Part shown: positions 9,702 through 16,838 of the stretch, one piece after another | Layout: every line of letters starts with the position of its first letter | How positions within the stretch are numbered: the stretch's first letter is position 1 | From: Nemertoderma westbladi | Taxonomy: Eukaryota > Xenacoelomorpha > Nemertodermatida > Nemertodermatidae | Length of the DNA: 22,408 nucleotides | NCBI GenBank assembly: GCA_032718475.1 | Contig: JAUCBJ010002947.1 | Location: 1-22,408, forward strand | Direction: 5' to 3' | Position numbers and translations under genes: made by a program | The notes under the pieces: generated by a model | The model's input: the letters and a program-made list of their open reading frames with translations, nothing else | What the model was told of the DNA's origin: nothing | Databases searched by the model: none

Positions 9702-10063
9702 CCACAAGACCACACTGCATCTAAACGGAGTTACTGTATATCAACAGGATGTTATTGTTGCCACAATGGGGAAACAATTCTACATTACCACAATATACAG
9801 AACGCAAGTGTCTATTTACAATACTGTACAATACAATACTGTACCAGAAACGGACGAGACACAGGAAATACATAATTTGTAAGTTTAAATACTTTATCGC
9901 AAGTTATAAAATTAACCAATAATTGAATTGTGTTTAAACACCATTTAATTCCGAATAAAAATAGTCTTAGTTTATATAAATCAATTAATGGGGCACAATT
10001 TCAGTATATTATATCCATAACGAAATCAGTTTATTTCATTTAGTAATAAGTTCTACAGTATAT
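9702..10063. other. Left part of the fold-back core, no gene recognised
   Basis: A few scattered array-like motifs persist (ATTACCACAATATACAGAACG near 9784). Then comes AT-rich single-copy-looking DNA with no motif or coding frame that I can support. Confidence 0.5.
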
Positions 10064-10153
10064 AGGTAGGTGAGTCTGTCGGTAGGCCAGTTGGTTAGTC
10101 TGTCGGTCAGTCGGTCGGTCAGTCTGTCGGTGGGTTAGTTGGTCAGTCAGTCG
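10064..10153. repeat. Degenerate GTCGGTCA-type microsatellite
   Basis: Repeated GTCGGT, GTCAGT and TTGGT tetramer/octamer variants (for example GTCAGTCGGTCGGTCAGTC) run for about 90 bp. It lies within the core of the fold-back element. Confidence 0.75.
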
Positions 10154-10243
10154 TTTCCCTGTTGTTTCCCCGTTGTAGCAAATACAGTTGTATAACATCT
10201 GTTGTGGCGATTGTGGCCCCCGTTGTGGCGATTGTTTCCTCCT
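10154..10243 (+). repeat. GTTGTGGC minisatellite, left half
   Basis: Units of about 20-22 bp such as CGTTGTGGCGATTGTTTCC and ATAACATCTGTTGTGGCG. The Gypsy element inserted inside this array. Bases 10239-10243 (CTCCT) are the left copy of its target duplication, and the array resumes at 14805 with TTGTGGCAACT. Confidence 0.8.
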
Positions 10244-10516
10244 TGTGAAGAGTATAATCATTAAAAGGGAGATACCAGCTGCTACCTCTGATCAGATTCA
10301 ATTAACCTTTCCGTCGCCTATACCTAATCCAATATTGTCTCCACTGGGAGATATCAGCTGTGACCTTTGGACTTATTTTGGTGATATTGCTTTGGCTATA
10401 TATTACTGGTGTGGGGAGAATTAAGAGAGATAATTTTGATTGTATTAAACTTGTTTGAATAATTAAATAAACGAAAAAGGTTTTGTATATTTCATTGTCT
10501 TTTTATTAGTTTAACA
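10244..10516 (+). repeat. 5' LTR (273 bp)
   Basis: It begins TGTGAAGAGTATAATC and ends AGTTTAACA. A TATA-like CTATATATTA lies at 10397-10406 and a polyadenylation hexamer AATAAA at 10466-10471. It matches the 3' LTR except for small changes near 10430 (AAGAGAGATAA against AAGGGATAAAA), the length of an A run, and one T/A difference near the end. Confidence 0.95.
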
Positions 10517-10517
10517 T

Positions 10518-10532
10518 TGGCGCAGTGTGATT
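10518..10532 (+). other. Primer binding site
   Basis: Directly after the LTR, TGGCGCAGTGTGATT fits the TGG-initiated primer site of LTR elements, complementary to the CCA end of a host tRNA. TGGCGC-type sites are common in Gypsy elements; I cannot name the tRNA with confidence. Gag begins only about 20 nt downstream, so the leader is very short. Confidence 0.7.
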
Positions 10533-10538
10533 TCGAAC

Positions 10539-11192
10539 ATGAAACTATCCCTTACTACAGATTTTTCTTGTTGGGAGATGTCAACACGGGCAGAAGTTAA
10601 CTTACTAGTCCTGCAAGGGAAAATCGAGGAGGAAAAGAAAGACGAAGCACTGTTGTTGAAGATACAAGTATCGGTCGAGGATAATATCCTAAAAAAAGTT
10701 CAGATCGATGGACGAACCACAGCTACCTCATTGTTAAAAAAACTTAGAGAGGCTTGGACACAATTGGTCGTTCCAATGGATGGATTAAATTCATTAGAAT
10801 TCGATATCACCTCGAGCGAAGATTTGACAAGCTTTGATGACGCACTAAGGTTACTTAAATATAGACGTACAATCTCAGATGATTTGGCAATTAGCATCTT
10901 CTTGAAAAACATAAAGAACGAATCATCTCAAAAAGTGTTAAAAGCTCAACAGTTTACTTCTTGGGATAGCCTGGTGCAGTTCAATCTGGATACGGGGATA
11001 TCGTTGAACTACCAAGGTCAAGCTCAGTCATATATTCCAGTGTCCGGTGCAGCAACTACAGGGTGTTTCAATTGCGGCATATCCGGCCATTTTGCGAGGC
11101 AATGCTTCAAACGTTGTAGGAAATGCCGCAACGAGAACCACATGGGTAAAGACTGTACCAATCGCAAATCAAAAAACTTCAAATCCCAGTAG
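10539..11192 (+). CDS. gag: Gag polyprotein of the Gypsy element (217 aa)
   Basis: It forms the retrotransposon's cytoplasmic particle and packages its RNA. The first ATG is at 10539; in-frame codons before it fall in the primer-site leader. Residues 1-165 are a mostly helical capsid-like region without a signature I can name. At the C-terminus are two CX2CX4HX4C zinc knuckles: C176, C179, H184, C189 and C193, C196, H201, C206, followed by a basic tail. The frame is fully open and ends with TAG at 11190-11192, directly after an A AAA AAC slippery heptamer, so Pro-Pol would be made as a Gag fusion by -1 frameshifting. It is short for a Gypsy Gag, and no matrix-like domain is evident. Confidence 0.9.
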   Translation: MKLSLTTDFSCWEMSTRAEVNLLVLQGKIEEEKKDEALLLKIQVSVEDNILKKVQIDGRTTATSLLKKLREAWTQLVVPMDGLNSLEFDITSSEDLTSFDDALRLLKYRRTISDDLAISIFLKNIKNESSQKVLKAQQFTSWDSLVQFNLDTGISLNYQGQAQSYIPVSGAATTGCFNCGISGHFARQCFKRCRKCRNENHMGKDCTNRKSKNFKSQ

Positions 11193-11238
11193 TGGGAGGT
11201 GCAGCTACTGGGAGTTCGTTAATAAATCATAGAGCACC
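11171..11238 (+). promoter_or_regulatory. Programmed -1 frameshift signal (slippery site, stem, possible pseudoknot)
   Basis: The heptamer A AAA AAC (11171-11177) lies in the gag frame exactly as X XXY YYZ requires. After a 7-nt spacer, CCCAGTAG (11185-11192) pairs perfectly with CTACTGGG (11205-11212), an 8-bp stem with a 12-nt loop. Loop bases GGTGC (11198-11202) can pair with GCACC (11234-11238), which would make an H-type pseudoknot. Shifting by -1 enters the protease frame, which is open through the DTGS motif. This is the standard arrangement for gag-pro frameshifting; activity is inferred. Confidence 0.85.
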
Positions 11239-11349
11239 GTTCCTTTACGCAGAAATCGAAATGAACGGTGAGAATAGACATATAGCCATGTTAGATACTG
11301 GTTCTGAACTGAATTTAATTTCAAAACAATTAGTTGATGATTTATGTTT
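11178..11349 (+). pseudogene. pro: Aspartic protease, N-terminal half (split by insertion)
   Basis: In the -1 frame after the slippery site, the reading continues through LINHRAPFLYAEIEMNG to the catalytic motif LDTGSELNLISKQ (DTGS at 11294-11305), the active site of retropepsin-type proteases. At about 11349 it runs into foreign DNA and meets a TAG at 11354-11356. The other half resumes at 13318 in the same frame. It would have processed the Gag-Pol precursor when intact. Confidence 0.88.
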
Positions 11350-11478
11350 AGTATAGAATTATATTCCCTAAATGCCGTGGATTTTCAAAATTTTATTTTA
11401 TTCGGATTAACTTTGTAAAAGATTGCTTTGAATCCTCATTTGTATTTGTAATATCTATTGTACATCTATTGGTCAAGT

Positions 11479-11553
11479 GGTTCAGTAGCTCAGTCGGTAG
11501 AGCGTTGGAAATTATGTGTGTAGTAGGTATTGAGTTCGAATCCTAGTAAGTGC
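11479..11553 (+). repeat. tRNA-like segment (SINE head or tRNA pseudogene)
   Basis: TAGCTCAGTCGGTAGAGC is a good A box with a paired D arm (GCTC/GAGC), and GAGTTCGAATCC is a good B box. The acceptor and anticodon stems do not pair, so it is not a functional tRNA. It may provide a Pol III promoter, or be the head of a SINE lying within the insert. Confidence 0.75.
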
Positions 11554-11721
11554 GAATTATTTTTTGTGCAGAATTTCAACTCATTTAAATTAACCGCTAC
11601 AAATTAATTGCATTTGTCTGTACCAATGAGACTGTAGTTATTTGATTGTAACCAATGTCGTGCAAGTTATATATTAGCTGGACCAATAGCTATCTTTAAA
11701 ACCCTGTTAGAACCTATAGAA

Positions 11722-11743
11722 CAATCGAGAATTTTCTCGATTG
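11722..11743. promoter_or_regulatory. Perfect palindrome resembling a heat-shock element
   Basis: CAATCGAGAA and TTCTCGATTG form 10-bp arms around TT. Read as 5-bp units it contains GAA, TTC and a weaker GA(T), the alternating pattern bound by heat-shock factor. It lies about 20 bp upstream of a TATA box. Its function is inferred from the pattern only. Confidence 0.5.
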
Positions 11744-11760
11744 ATTGCAGCACAAATTTG

Positions 11761-11769
11761 CTATATAAA
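11761..11769 (+). promoter_or_regulatory. Candidate TATA box in the insert
   Basis: CTATATAAAGG is a strong TATA match, followed about 140 bp later by AATAAA within TAATAAAAG (about 11899). TATA plus a nearby polyadenylation signal is the layout of an LTR, but no second copy of this sequence exists in the window, so a solo or divergent LTR is only one possibility. Confidence 0.45.
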
Positions 11770-12670
11770 GGTGCGATTTGTTCATTAGTTATCTATCTTA
11801 TAACTACACTACTTCAATCTTATACATTCATTATCTCAGTGCATTCTATCTATATCTTTCTGATCTTATTAGTTATTATCTTATCTGTTTGATTTTGTAA
11901 TAAAAGTTAGAAATATTTGTCAATCTCAGCCCTTTTCTATCTGTTTTACCATGGATTCACTACGGTGAACAAACTTAGGGACAGGATGGCCGGCTAGAGA
12001 TCGGGCCGCAGCAATGAACGGGAACATCGGGGGAATGTAGACGAGAGACAACCCGCAATACCATCTTGAGTTATTCGCCCATCGCCTGAAAGGTTAGACA
12101 GCGTTCGACGCCTCGCTACCTAAGCGTAAGACCAAAAGATCAAAAGGTAGAAGTAGTGACACGCTGTAAGCCTAAAATTACATCTAAGGGACTGTACTGT
12201 CTTGATTCAGGAAAAACCGCAGTAGACCTTCATATTCCTACGGGGGGAGAGCGCAGGCAGATACTAGTACGCAGATAGGACGTAGGCACACTGGTACGAA
12301 GCATACAAATTGGTGGGGTGCAGCAAACTGTACGCCTAACTCTTGCTAAGTACAGGTGTGTGTGCGACTATTTGTAGTACGACAGTGTCCATTGCATTAG
12401 AACTTGTAGGCTAGGGGGTTGCTGTGTTTTCACCTGAATTGGGATTGTACCGTTCAGGCGGTAGGGCAGTTTACACTAGGCGCAAATAAATTGAGGCTAT
12501 TAGGGATACTAACATCTACCGTGTCCCCGCCAACGCCCTAATAGGAAGTTACCCGGACTACCTGGGTGACTAAAATTCTAGATAGGAGCCAGGATAGCTA
12601 TTAGTACCCGTACGCCTACAGTAGTAAACTAACACATCTCTTCTTAGTATCAGGGACCTGGTACCTAAAA

Positions 12671-12877
12671 TTGCCGAATTCTGGGCGTAGTATTAACCTT
12701 ATGCCTGAATTTGAGTCCTGGAAATACGCAAGAGGGGAAGGAACCTTATCATTCGTGAGTATTGGACCTACAAGTTATAAAATTAGAATATTCGTAAAAT
12801 GCACACCGTACCCAGTAATTATATATGTGAAGGAGCAAAACTGCTTTGACCGTTCAGAATTAACACACGCGCGTTAG
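12671..12877 (+). other. Short open frame of unknown meaning in the insert (68 codons)
   Basis: The frame reads EFESWKYARGEGTLSF and YKIRIFVKCTPYPVIIYV and ends with TAG. It has a fairly protein-like composition but no motif I recognise and no clear start codon (an internal Met lies near 12701). The flanking DNA at 11950-12660 is less AT-rich than the window average and dense in TAG/CTA trinucleotides. It could be a decayed coding remnant of the insert. Confidence 0.25.
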
Positions 12878-13317
12878 AAATTATTTACACCTCGAAATAT
12901 ATAAAATTAACTTTCGTCCTTACTGCACTTTGCCCGCTAGTTAGACATCTCCAAATATCTGCCTGTGTACCTAGCTAGCGTCCCTTTGCCCAACCATATA
13001 AATCACACCGCGGCAAAGTATACGAGCCCCTTAGTCCGTCAGTGAGTCAGCCTGATTTTAGGATTCGCTGCGCGGGATTTTGTTTTATCGAAGTTTGTCT
13101 GCTCGTAGACTGTTTTCTGCCTCACCGGTTATAAGAGATCGATACTGCAATATATTCGCTTACTTAGAGTTTACTGTTTTGGTGAGAAGGTCGGATTTAT
13201 GATTTGATTCACAAACTTTACAGTAGGATATTGCAGGTATTGTTGCTGTCTCTCCATATAGTAGGAATAGGCGTATCTCTTCCAATATTTAGATATTCTA
13301 TCACGTAGCATATGTTT

Positions 13318-14368
13318 TTACACGGCGTCCGGGGATGTTGTGAAATCGACGGGTTTAGTTAGAATCACGGCAAAATGGAACGGCTTCAAGGAAGTGTTAG
13401 ACTTTCATATACTCAAGGATCCACCATTCGAGTTAATATTAGGAATTAAGGCAATTCAGGCCTTCCCTACTATTTTGGGGAACCCAGTGGTAGCAGCCGT
13501 TAATATAATTTCACGAGAAGAGTTTGTGAAACTTTTTCGATGGCCAACGGATTGGAAACCAAATGATTTGGAACAAATACAAGAATTGGTTTGGAGTTTC
13601 CGAGAAATATTCAGCCATTCCAAGTATGATATTGGAAGAATGAAATCATTCACTCATGATATAGAAACGTCTGGGACACCTGTGTTCAAACGTCAATACA
13701 AGAATGCTCAAGTGGACAAAGAAGTAATACACAGGTTAGTGACTGACATGCACAAAAATGATATTATAGCACCGGCACTTTCACCTTGGAATTCACCTTA
13801 TTTGTTAGTTGATAAACCGGATGGTACAAAACGGTTTTGCATTGATTTCAGAGGATTAAATAAAGTGACGATTGATAATAAATTCCCCATGCCACTTATC
13901 GATGAACTTTTAGATCGATTATACAATAAAAAGATATTTTCCAGTTTAGATTTGACAAGTGGTTATTGGCAGGTGCCTTTAACGGAAACGAGCAAACCGA
14001 AAACGGCGTTTCAAGCAGACCATAAACAATGGCAGTTTAATGTCATGCCTTTTGGACTGAAAAATGCATCTTCCGAATTTCAAAAAGATATGCAGACAAT
14101 ACTAAATGATATAGATGTGTTTCCATACGTCGATGACGTCATTCCTGCCTCCGAAACGATACAGGAGCACTACGAAGTTTTGAAGGCAATTTTCACACAA
14201 TTCCGAAATGAAGGGATAAAATTAAAGCCGGCCAAATGTGCTTTTGGATTAACACGGATACCCTATCTCGGATTTATTATTGAAAACGGACAAGTTAAAC
14301 CTGATCCAGAAAAAGTCAAATGCATACAAGATTTCCCCACACCAGCCAATATCAAAGAACAACGTTAG
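13318..14368 (+). pseudogene. pol: Protease C-terminal half and reverse transcriptase of the Gypsy element (truncated pol)
   Basis: It copies the element's RNA into DNA when intact. The frame is open from the insertion edge at 13318. Protease end: LVRITAKWNG ... PFELILGIKA, the ILG motif typical of retropepsins. Reverse transcriptase: SPWNSPYLLVDKPDGTKRFC, IDFRGLNKVT, SSLDLTSGYWQVPL (first catalytic Asp), FNVMPFGLKNASSEFQ, and the catalytic YVDD at 14126-14137, then KPAKCAFGLTRIPYLGF. All catalytic aspartates are present. The frame ends at TAG 14366-14368, created where an internal deletion joins the end of RT to the integrase tail; RNase H and the integrase core are gone. Confidence 0.93.
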
Positions 14369-14469
14369 GCCCCAAATTTTATGGGCCTCAACGTGTTATT
14401 TCTCAATTATCACCTCAGGTTGCGTTGTTGGAAGGGAACAGAGTTGTCAATATACATCAATGTTCTTAA
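14368..14469 (+). pseudogene. Integrase C-terminal GPY/F-type module remnant
   Basis: In a different frame from RT, 33 codons read KFYGPQRVISQLSPQVALLE then GNRVVNIHQC and a TAA. This matches the pattern of the GPY/F module at the end of Gypsy integrases (a G-P-x-x-V-I-x-x-L-S-P-x-V core ending in a HxxQ-like tail). It marks the right-hand side of the internal deletion and lies about 55 bp before the 3' LTR. Confidence 0.8.
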
Positions 14470-14513
14470 TGAGACAAGTGGATATGCTTTGTCTGACTTT
14501 ATAGTTATGTTTT

Positions 14514-14523
14514 AAGGGTGGAG
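14514..14523 (+). other. Polypurine tract
   Basis: AAGGGTGGAG lies just before the 3' LTR (TGTGAAG from 14526), the expected place for the plus-strand primer of an LTR retrotransposon. Two bases (TA) separate it from the LTR. Confidence 0.65.
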
Positions 14524-14525
14524 TA

Positions 14526-14799
14526 TGTGAAGAGTATAATCATTAAAAGGGAGATACCAGCTGCTACCTCTGATCAGATTCAATTAACCTTTCCGTCGCC
14601 TATACCTAATCCAATATTGTCTCCACTGGGAGATATCAGCTGTGACCTTTGGACTTATTTTGGTGATATTGCTTTGGCTATATATTACTGGTGTGGGGAG
14701 AATTAAGGGATAAAATTTTGATTGTATTAAACTTGTTTGAATAATTAAATAAACGAAAAAAGGTTTTGTATATTTCATTGTCTTTTAATTAGTTTAACA
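14526..14799 (+). repeat. 3' LTR (274 bp)
   Basis: Nearly identical to 10244-10516, with TG...CA ends. AATAAA lies at 14748-14753. The CTCCT target duplication follows at 14800-14804. Confidence 0.95.
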
Positions 14800-14804
14800 C
14801 TCCT

Positions 14805-14900
14805 TTGTGGCAACTACTGTATATCCTCCGTAGTGGCGATTGTTTCTTCCGTTGGGGCAACTATAACATCTGTTGTGGCGATTGTTTCCAGAGGGCGGCA
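14805..14900 (+). repeat. GTTGTGGC minisatellite, right half
   Basis: Continues the array interrupted by the Gypsy element: TTGTGGCAACTACTG, GTAGTGGCGATTGTTTC, GGGGCAACTATAACATC, TGTTGTGGCGATTGTTTCC. A further isolated copy (TTGTTTCCCCGTTGTGGC and AACTATAACATCTGTTG) occurs at 15354-15389. Confidence 0.8.
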
Positions 14901-15456
14901 ACTTTAACTACAACATCCAACAATAAATACTTTTTATTTCAATAACTAAGTATATAGTACTTTAAATAGGGTCTTTCGATACAAACGATATTTACAGAAA
15001 TAACAACTGATTACTTCCAAAACTAATACCTTAACCATGTTCGATTGACATTAGTTTATTGTTTTGGTTAGAATAACGTAGCAGTTTAACTAGCTCCTCT
15101 CCCTTAATTTGATGCTTTACCATTGAAACGAGATATCAATTCTCCAATTGCTTTCAGCCGCCCCCCCCCCCGTATAAATAAAGCGCTACTTTATACATAA
15201 TGATGTCCATTGTATATCATATACGTGTAAAGTAGCGTGGTTGATAGATGAGCCTCTGCATTTATACGGGCTTGGCACCGTTTTTTGTGTTCTTCATGAA
15301 TGTAAAACACAAAAAGCTGCATTACTGTAATTATTTTTCATATAATCGTATAATTGTTTCCCCGTTGTGGCAACTATAACATCTGTTGATATAACTCCGT
15401 ATTCCACAGTTTGGGTTCGTTTGGGTACCGTACATGTCCGTTTGGGTTTTTAGTCC
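14901..15456. other. Right part of the fold-back core
   Basis: AT-rich DNA without a coding frame. It holds a nested hairpin (15169-15270), a 12-base C run and an isolated minisatellite copy (15354-15389). I see no transposase. Confidence 0.5.
15169..15270. repeat. 102-bp nested hairpin (small MITE-like)
   Basis: The outer arms CCCGTATAAAT (15169-15179) and ATTTATACGGG (15260-15270) pair perfectly. The inner arms CGCTACTTTA (15184-15193) and TAAAGTAGCG (15228-15237) also pair perfectly. The left edge abuts a C run. It could be a tiny non-autonomous element or a structural motif of the fold-back core. Confidence 0.7.
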
Positions 15457-16638
15457 TACCCGTGATTAGACACTTGAGTTCTGTATATTGTGGTAATTAG
15501 ACGTTAGTGAAGTCTTGCGGTAATTAGACACTGAATATTAATAACTACCGTACTGTATATTGTGGTAATTATATGCAGTGTAGTCTTGTGGTAAATAGAT
15601 TGTGGTAATTAGACGCAGTATTGTGTTGTGGTAATTAGACGCAGTATAGTGTTGTGGTAATTAGACGCAGTATAGTCTTGTGGTAATTAGACACTTGCGT
15701 TCTGTATATTGTGGTAATTAGATGCCATTGTAAAATAATATTGTGGTAATTAGATGCAGTGTGCAGTGTAGTCTTGTTCGTAAATAGATTGTGGTAATTA
15801 GACGCAGTATATTCTTGTGGTAATTAGACACTTGCATTCTGTATATTGTGGTAATTAGATGCCATTGTAAAATAATATTGTGGTAATTAGATGCAGTCTG
15901 GCAGTGTAGTCTTGTGGTAAATAGATTGTGGTAATTAGACGCAGTATAGTGTTGTGGTAATTAGACGCAGTATAGTGTTGTGGTAATTAGACGCAGTATA
16001 ATCTTGTGGTAAATAGACACTTGAGTTCTGTATATTGTGGTAATTAGATGCCATTGTAAAATAATATTGTGGTAATTAGATGCAGTGTAGTCTTGTGGTA
16101 AATAGACACTTGCATTCTATATTGTGGTAATTATATGCCAATGTAAAATAATATTGTGGTAATTAGATGCAGTGTAGTCTTGTGGTAAATAGACACTTGA
16201 GTTCTGTATATAGTGGTAATTAGATGCCAATGTAAAATAATATTGTGGTAATTAGATGCAGTGTAGTCTTGTGGTAAATAGACACTTGAGTTCTGTATAT
16301 TCCGATATTGTGGTAATTAGATGCCATTGTAAAATAATATTGTGGTAATTAGATGCAGTGTAGTCTTGTGGTAAATAGACACTTGAGTTCTGTATATTGT
16401 GGTAATTAGATGCCAATGTAAAATAATATTGTGGTAATTAGATGCAGTGTAGTCTTGTGGTAAATAGACACTTTCGTTCTGTATATTGTGGTAATTAGAC
16501 GCCATTGTAAAATAATATTGTGGTAATTAGATGCCTCTATCGAATTGTTGGGGTAGATTGCGGTAGATTGTGGTAGGTTGGGGTAGATTGTGGTAGGTTG
16601 GGGTAGATTGTGGTAGGTTGGGGTAATTAGTAGGACCC
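15457..16638 (-). repeat. Right inverted arm: same array in opposite orientation
   Basis: The reverse complement of the left arm. The inner edge (TACCCGTGATTAGACACTTG, then the unusual spacer with CTGAATATTAATAACTACCG) mirrors 9600-9701 almost base for base. Towards the outer tip the array is homogenised into an approximately 88-bp unit, with CCA(T/A)TGTAAAATAAT at 16051, 16138, 16227, 16324, 16413 and 16502. The tip has more GGTTGGGGTAGATTGTGGTA units than the left arm and ends GGTAATTAGTAGGACCC. Confidence 0.93.
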
Positions 16639-16656
16639 AAATAAATGTTTAATTAA
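16639..16656 (+). repeat. 18-bp direct repeat, right copy
   Basis: AAATAAATGTTTAATTAA, identical and in the same orientation as 8363-8380. It starts immediately after the right tip of the fold-back element. Confidence 0.88.
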
Positions 16657-16663
16657 TGCAGTA

Positions 16664-16709
16664 ATTTTTTTTTTTTTTTTAGTAGACGCGGACCTTTTTT
16701 TTTTTTTTT
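16664..16709. repeat. Two poly-T tracts
   Basis: Two T runs of roughly 13-17 bases are separated by AGTAGACGCGGACC. On the minus strand these are A-runs and could be old poly-A tails, but nothing adjacent supports a specific retroposon. Confidence 0.7.
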
Positions 16710-16838
16710 AACCACTCGGTAATTATTATCAAATGCTGAAATGAGCAAAGGGCGGGAAATTTAAACCATACAAGGGAATTAAATAATATAAAATAATTAA
16801 ACTGATTTTGAAATTGTTTATGATATGAGTTCCTGACT

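Larger units (their letters stand above)
11350..13310. mobile_element. Unclassified 1.96-kb insertion in the Gypsy protease
   Basis: TATGTTT occurs at 11343-11349 and 13311-13317. Removing one copy plus the DNA between them leaves the protease frame intact across the junction. The insert therefore arrived after the Gypsy element and made a duplication of up to 7 bp. It contains a tRNA-like segment, a heat-shock-element-like palindrome, a TATA box and AATAAA in its first third, and a second TATA-like motif (ATATAAAT, about 12996). It has no long terminal repeats that I can see, and no open frame above 68 codons. Its ends share only a weak inverted similarity (TATAGAAT). I cannot place it in a superfamily. 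Confidence 0.75.
10244..14799 (+). mobile_element. Ty3/Gypsy LTR retrotransposon, internally deleted and itself interrupted
   Basis: Two nearly identical LTRs (10244-10516 and 14526-14799, TG...CA) are flanked by the 5-bp duplication CTCCT (10239-10243 and 14800-14804). Order inside: primer binding site, gag with two zinc knuckles, a -1 frameshift signal, protease (split by an insert at 11350-13310), reverse transcriptase, then a jump to the integrase tail, with RNase H and integrase core missing. The LTRs differ at only a handful of positions, so integration was recent; the internal deletion and the insert came later. It is non-autonomous now but could in principle be mobilised in trans, since its LTRs, primer site and gag look intact. 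Confidence 0.95.
8381..16638. mobile_element. Large fold-back element with tandem-repeat inverted arms (8.26 kb including nested insertions)
   Basis: The left arm (8381-9701) and right arm (15457-16638) are inverted copies from the outer tip (GGTCCTACTAATTACCCC) to the inner edge (TCTAATCACGGGTA against TACCCGTGATTAGA). Both arms consist of short tandem repeats. An exact 18-bp direct repeat flanks the whole. The central region, without the Gypsy insertion, is about 1.2 kb and contains minisatellite sequence and no recognisable transposase. Architecture resembles Drosophila Foldback-type elements, which also have tandem-repeat inverted termini, but an 18-bp target duplication is far longer than the 7-10 bp typical there. 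A non-autonomous element mobilised in trans, or an insertion by another route, is possible. Confidence 0.83.

Noticed and set aside
8474-9882. Several open frames reading NYHNI / ITTIYRTQVSNYHNT-type repeated peptides
   Set aside because: They are translations of the CTAATTACCACAA array in one frame; the repeat has variable period and indels, and the same frames are not preserved between the arms.
11479-11553. Functional tRNA gene
   Set aside because: A and B boxes and D stem are good, but acceptor, anticodon and T stems do not pair.
11350-11990. Solo LTR as the identity of the insert's first part
   Set aside because: It has TATA and AATAAA in suitable order, but the left border starts AG rather than TG and no second copy or PBS is visible; left unclassified.
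12181-12640. A frame in the insert whose stops are all TAG/TAA with no TGA, suggesting an alternative genetic code
   Set aside because: About eleven stops without TGA is only mildly unlikely given several frames to choose from, TGA appears just outside, and the translation resembles no protein I know.
16317-16505. Minus-strand frame with the same repeated peptide
   Set aside because: Mirror image of the array in the right arm; no evidence of coding.
8381-16638. CRISPR-like array
   Set aside because: Spacers between repeats are themselves repeated and the host is eukaryotic; this is satellite-type DNA in inverted arms.
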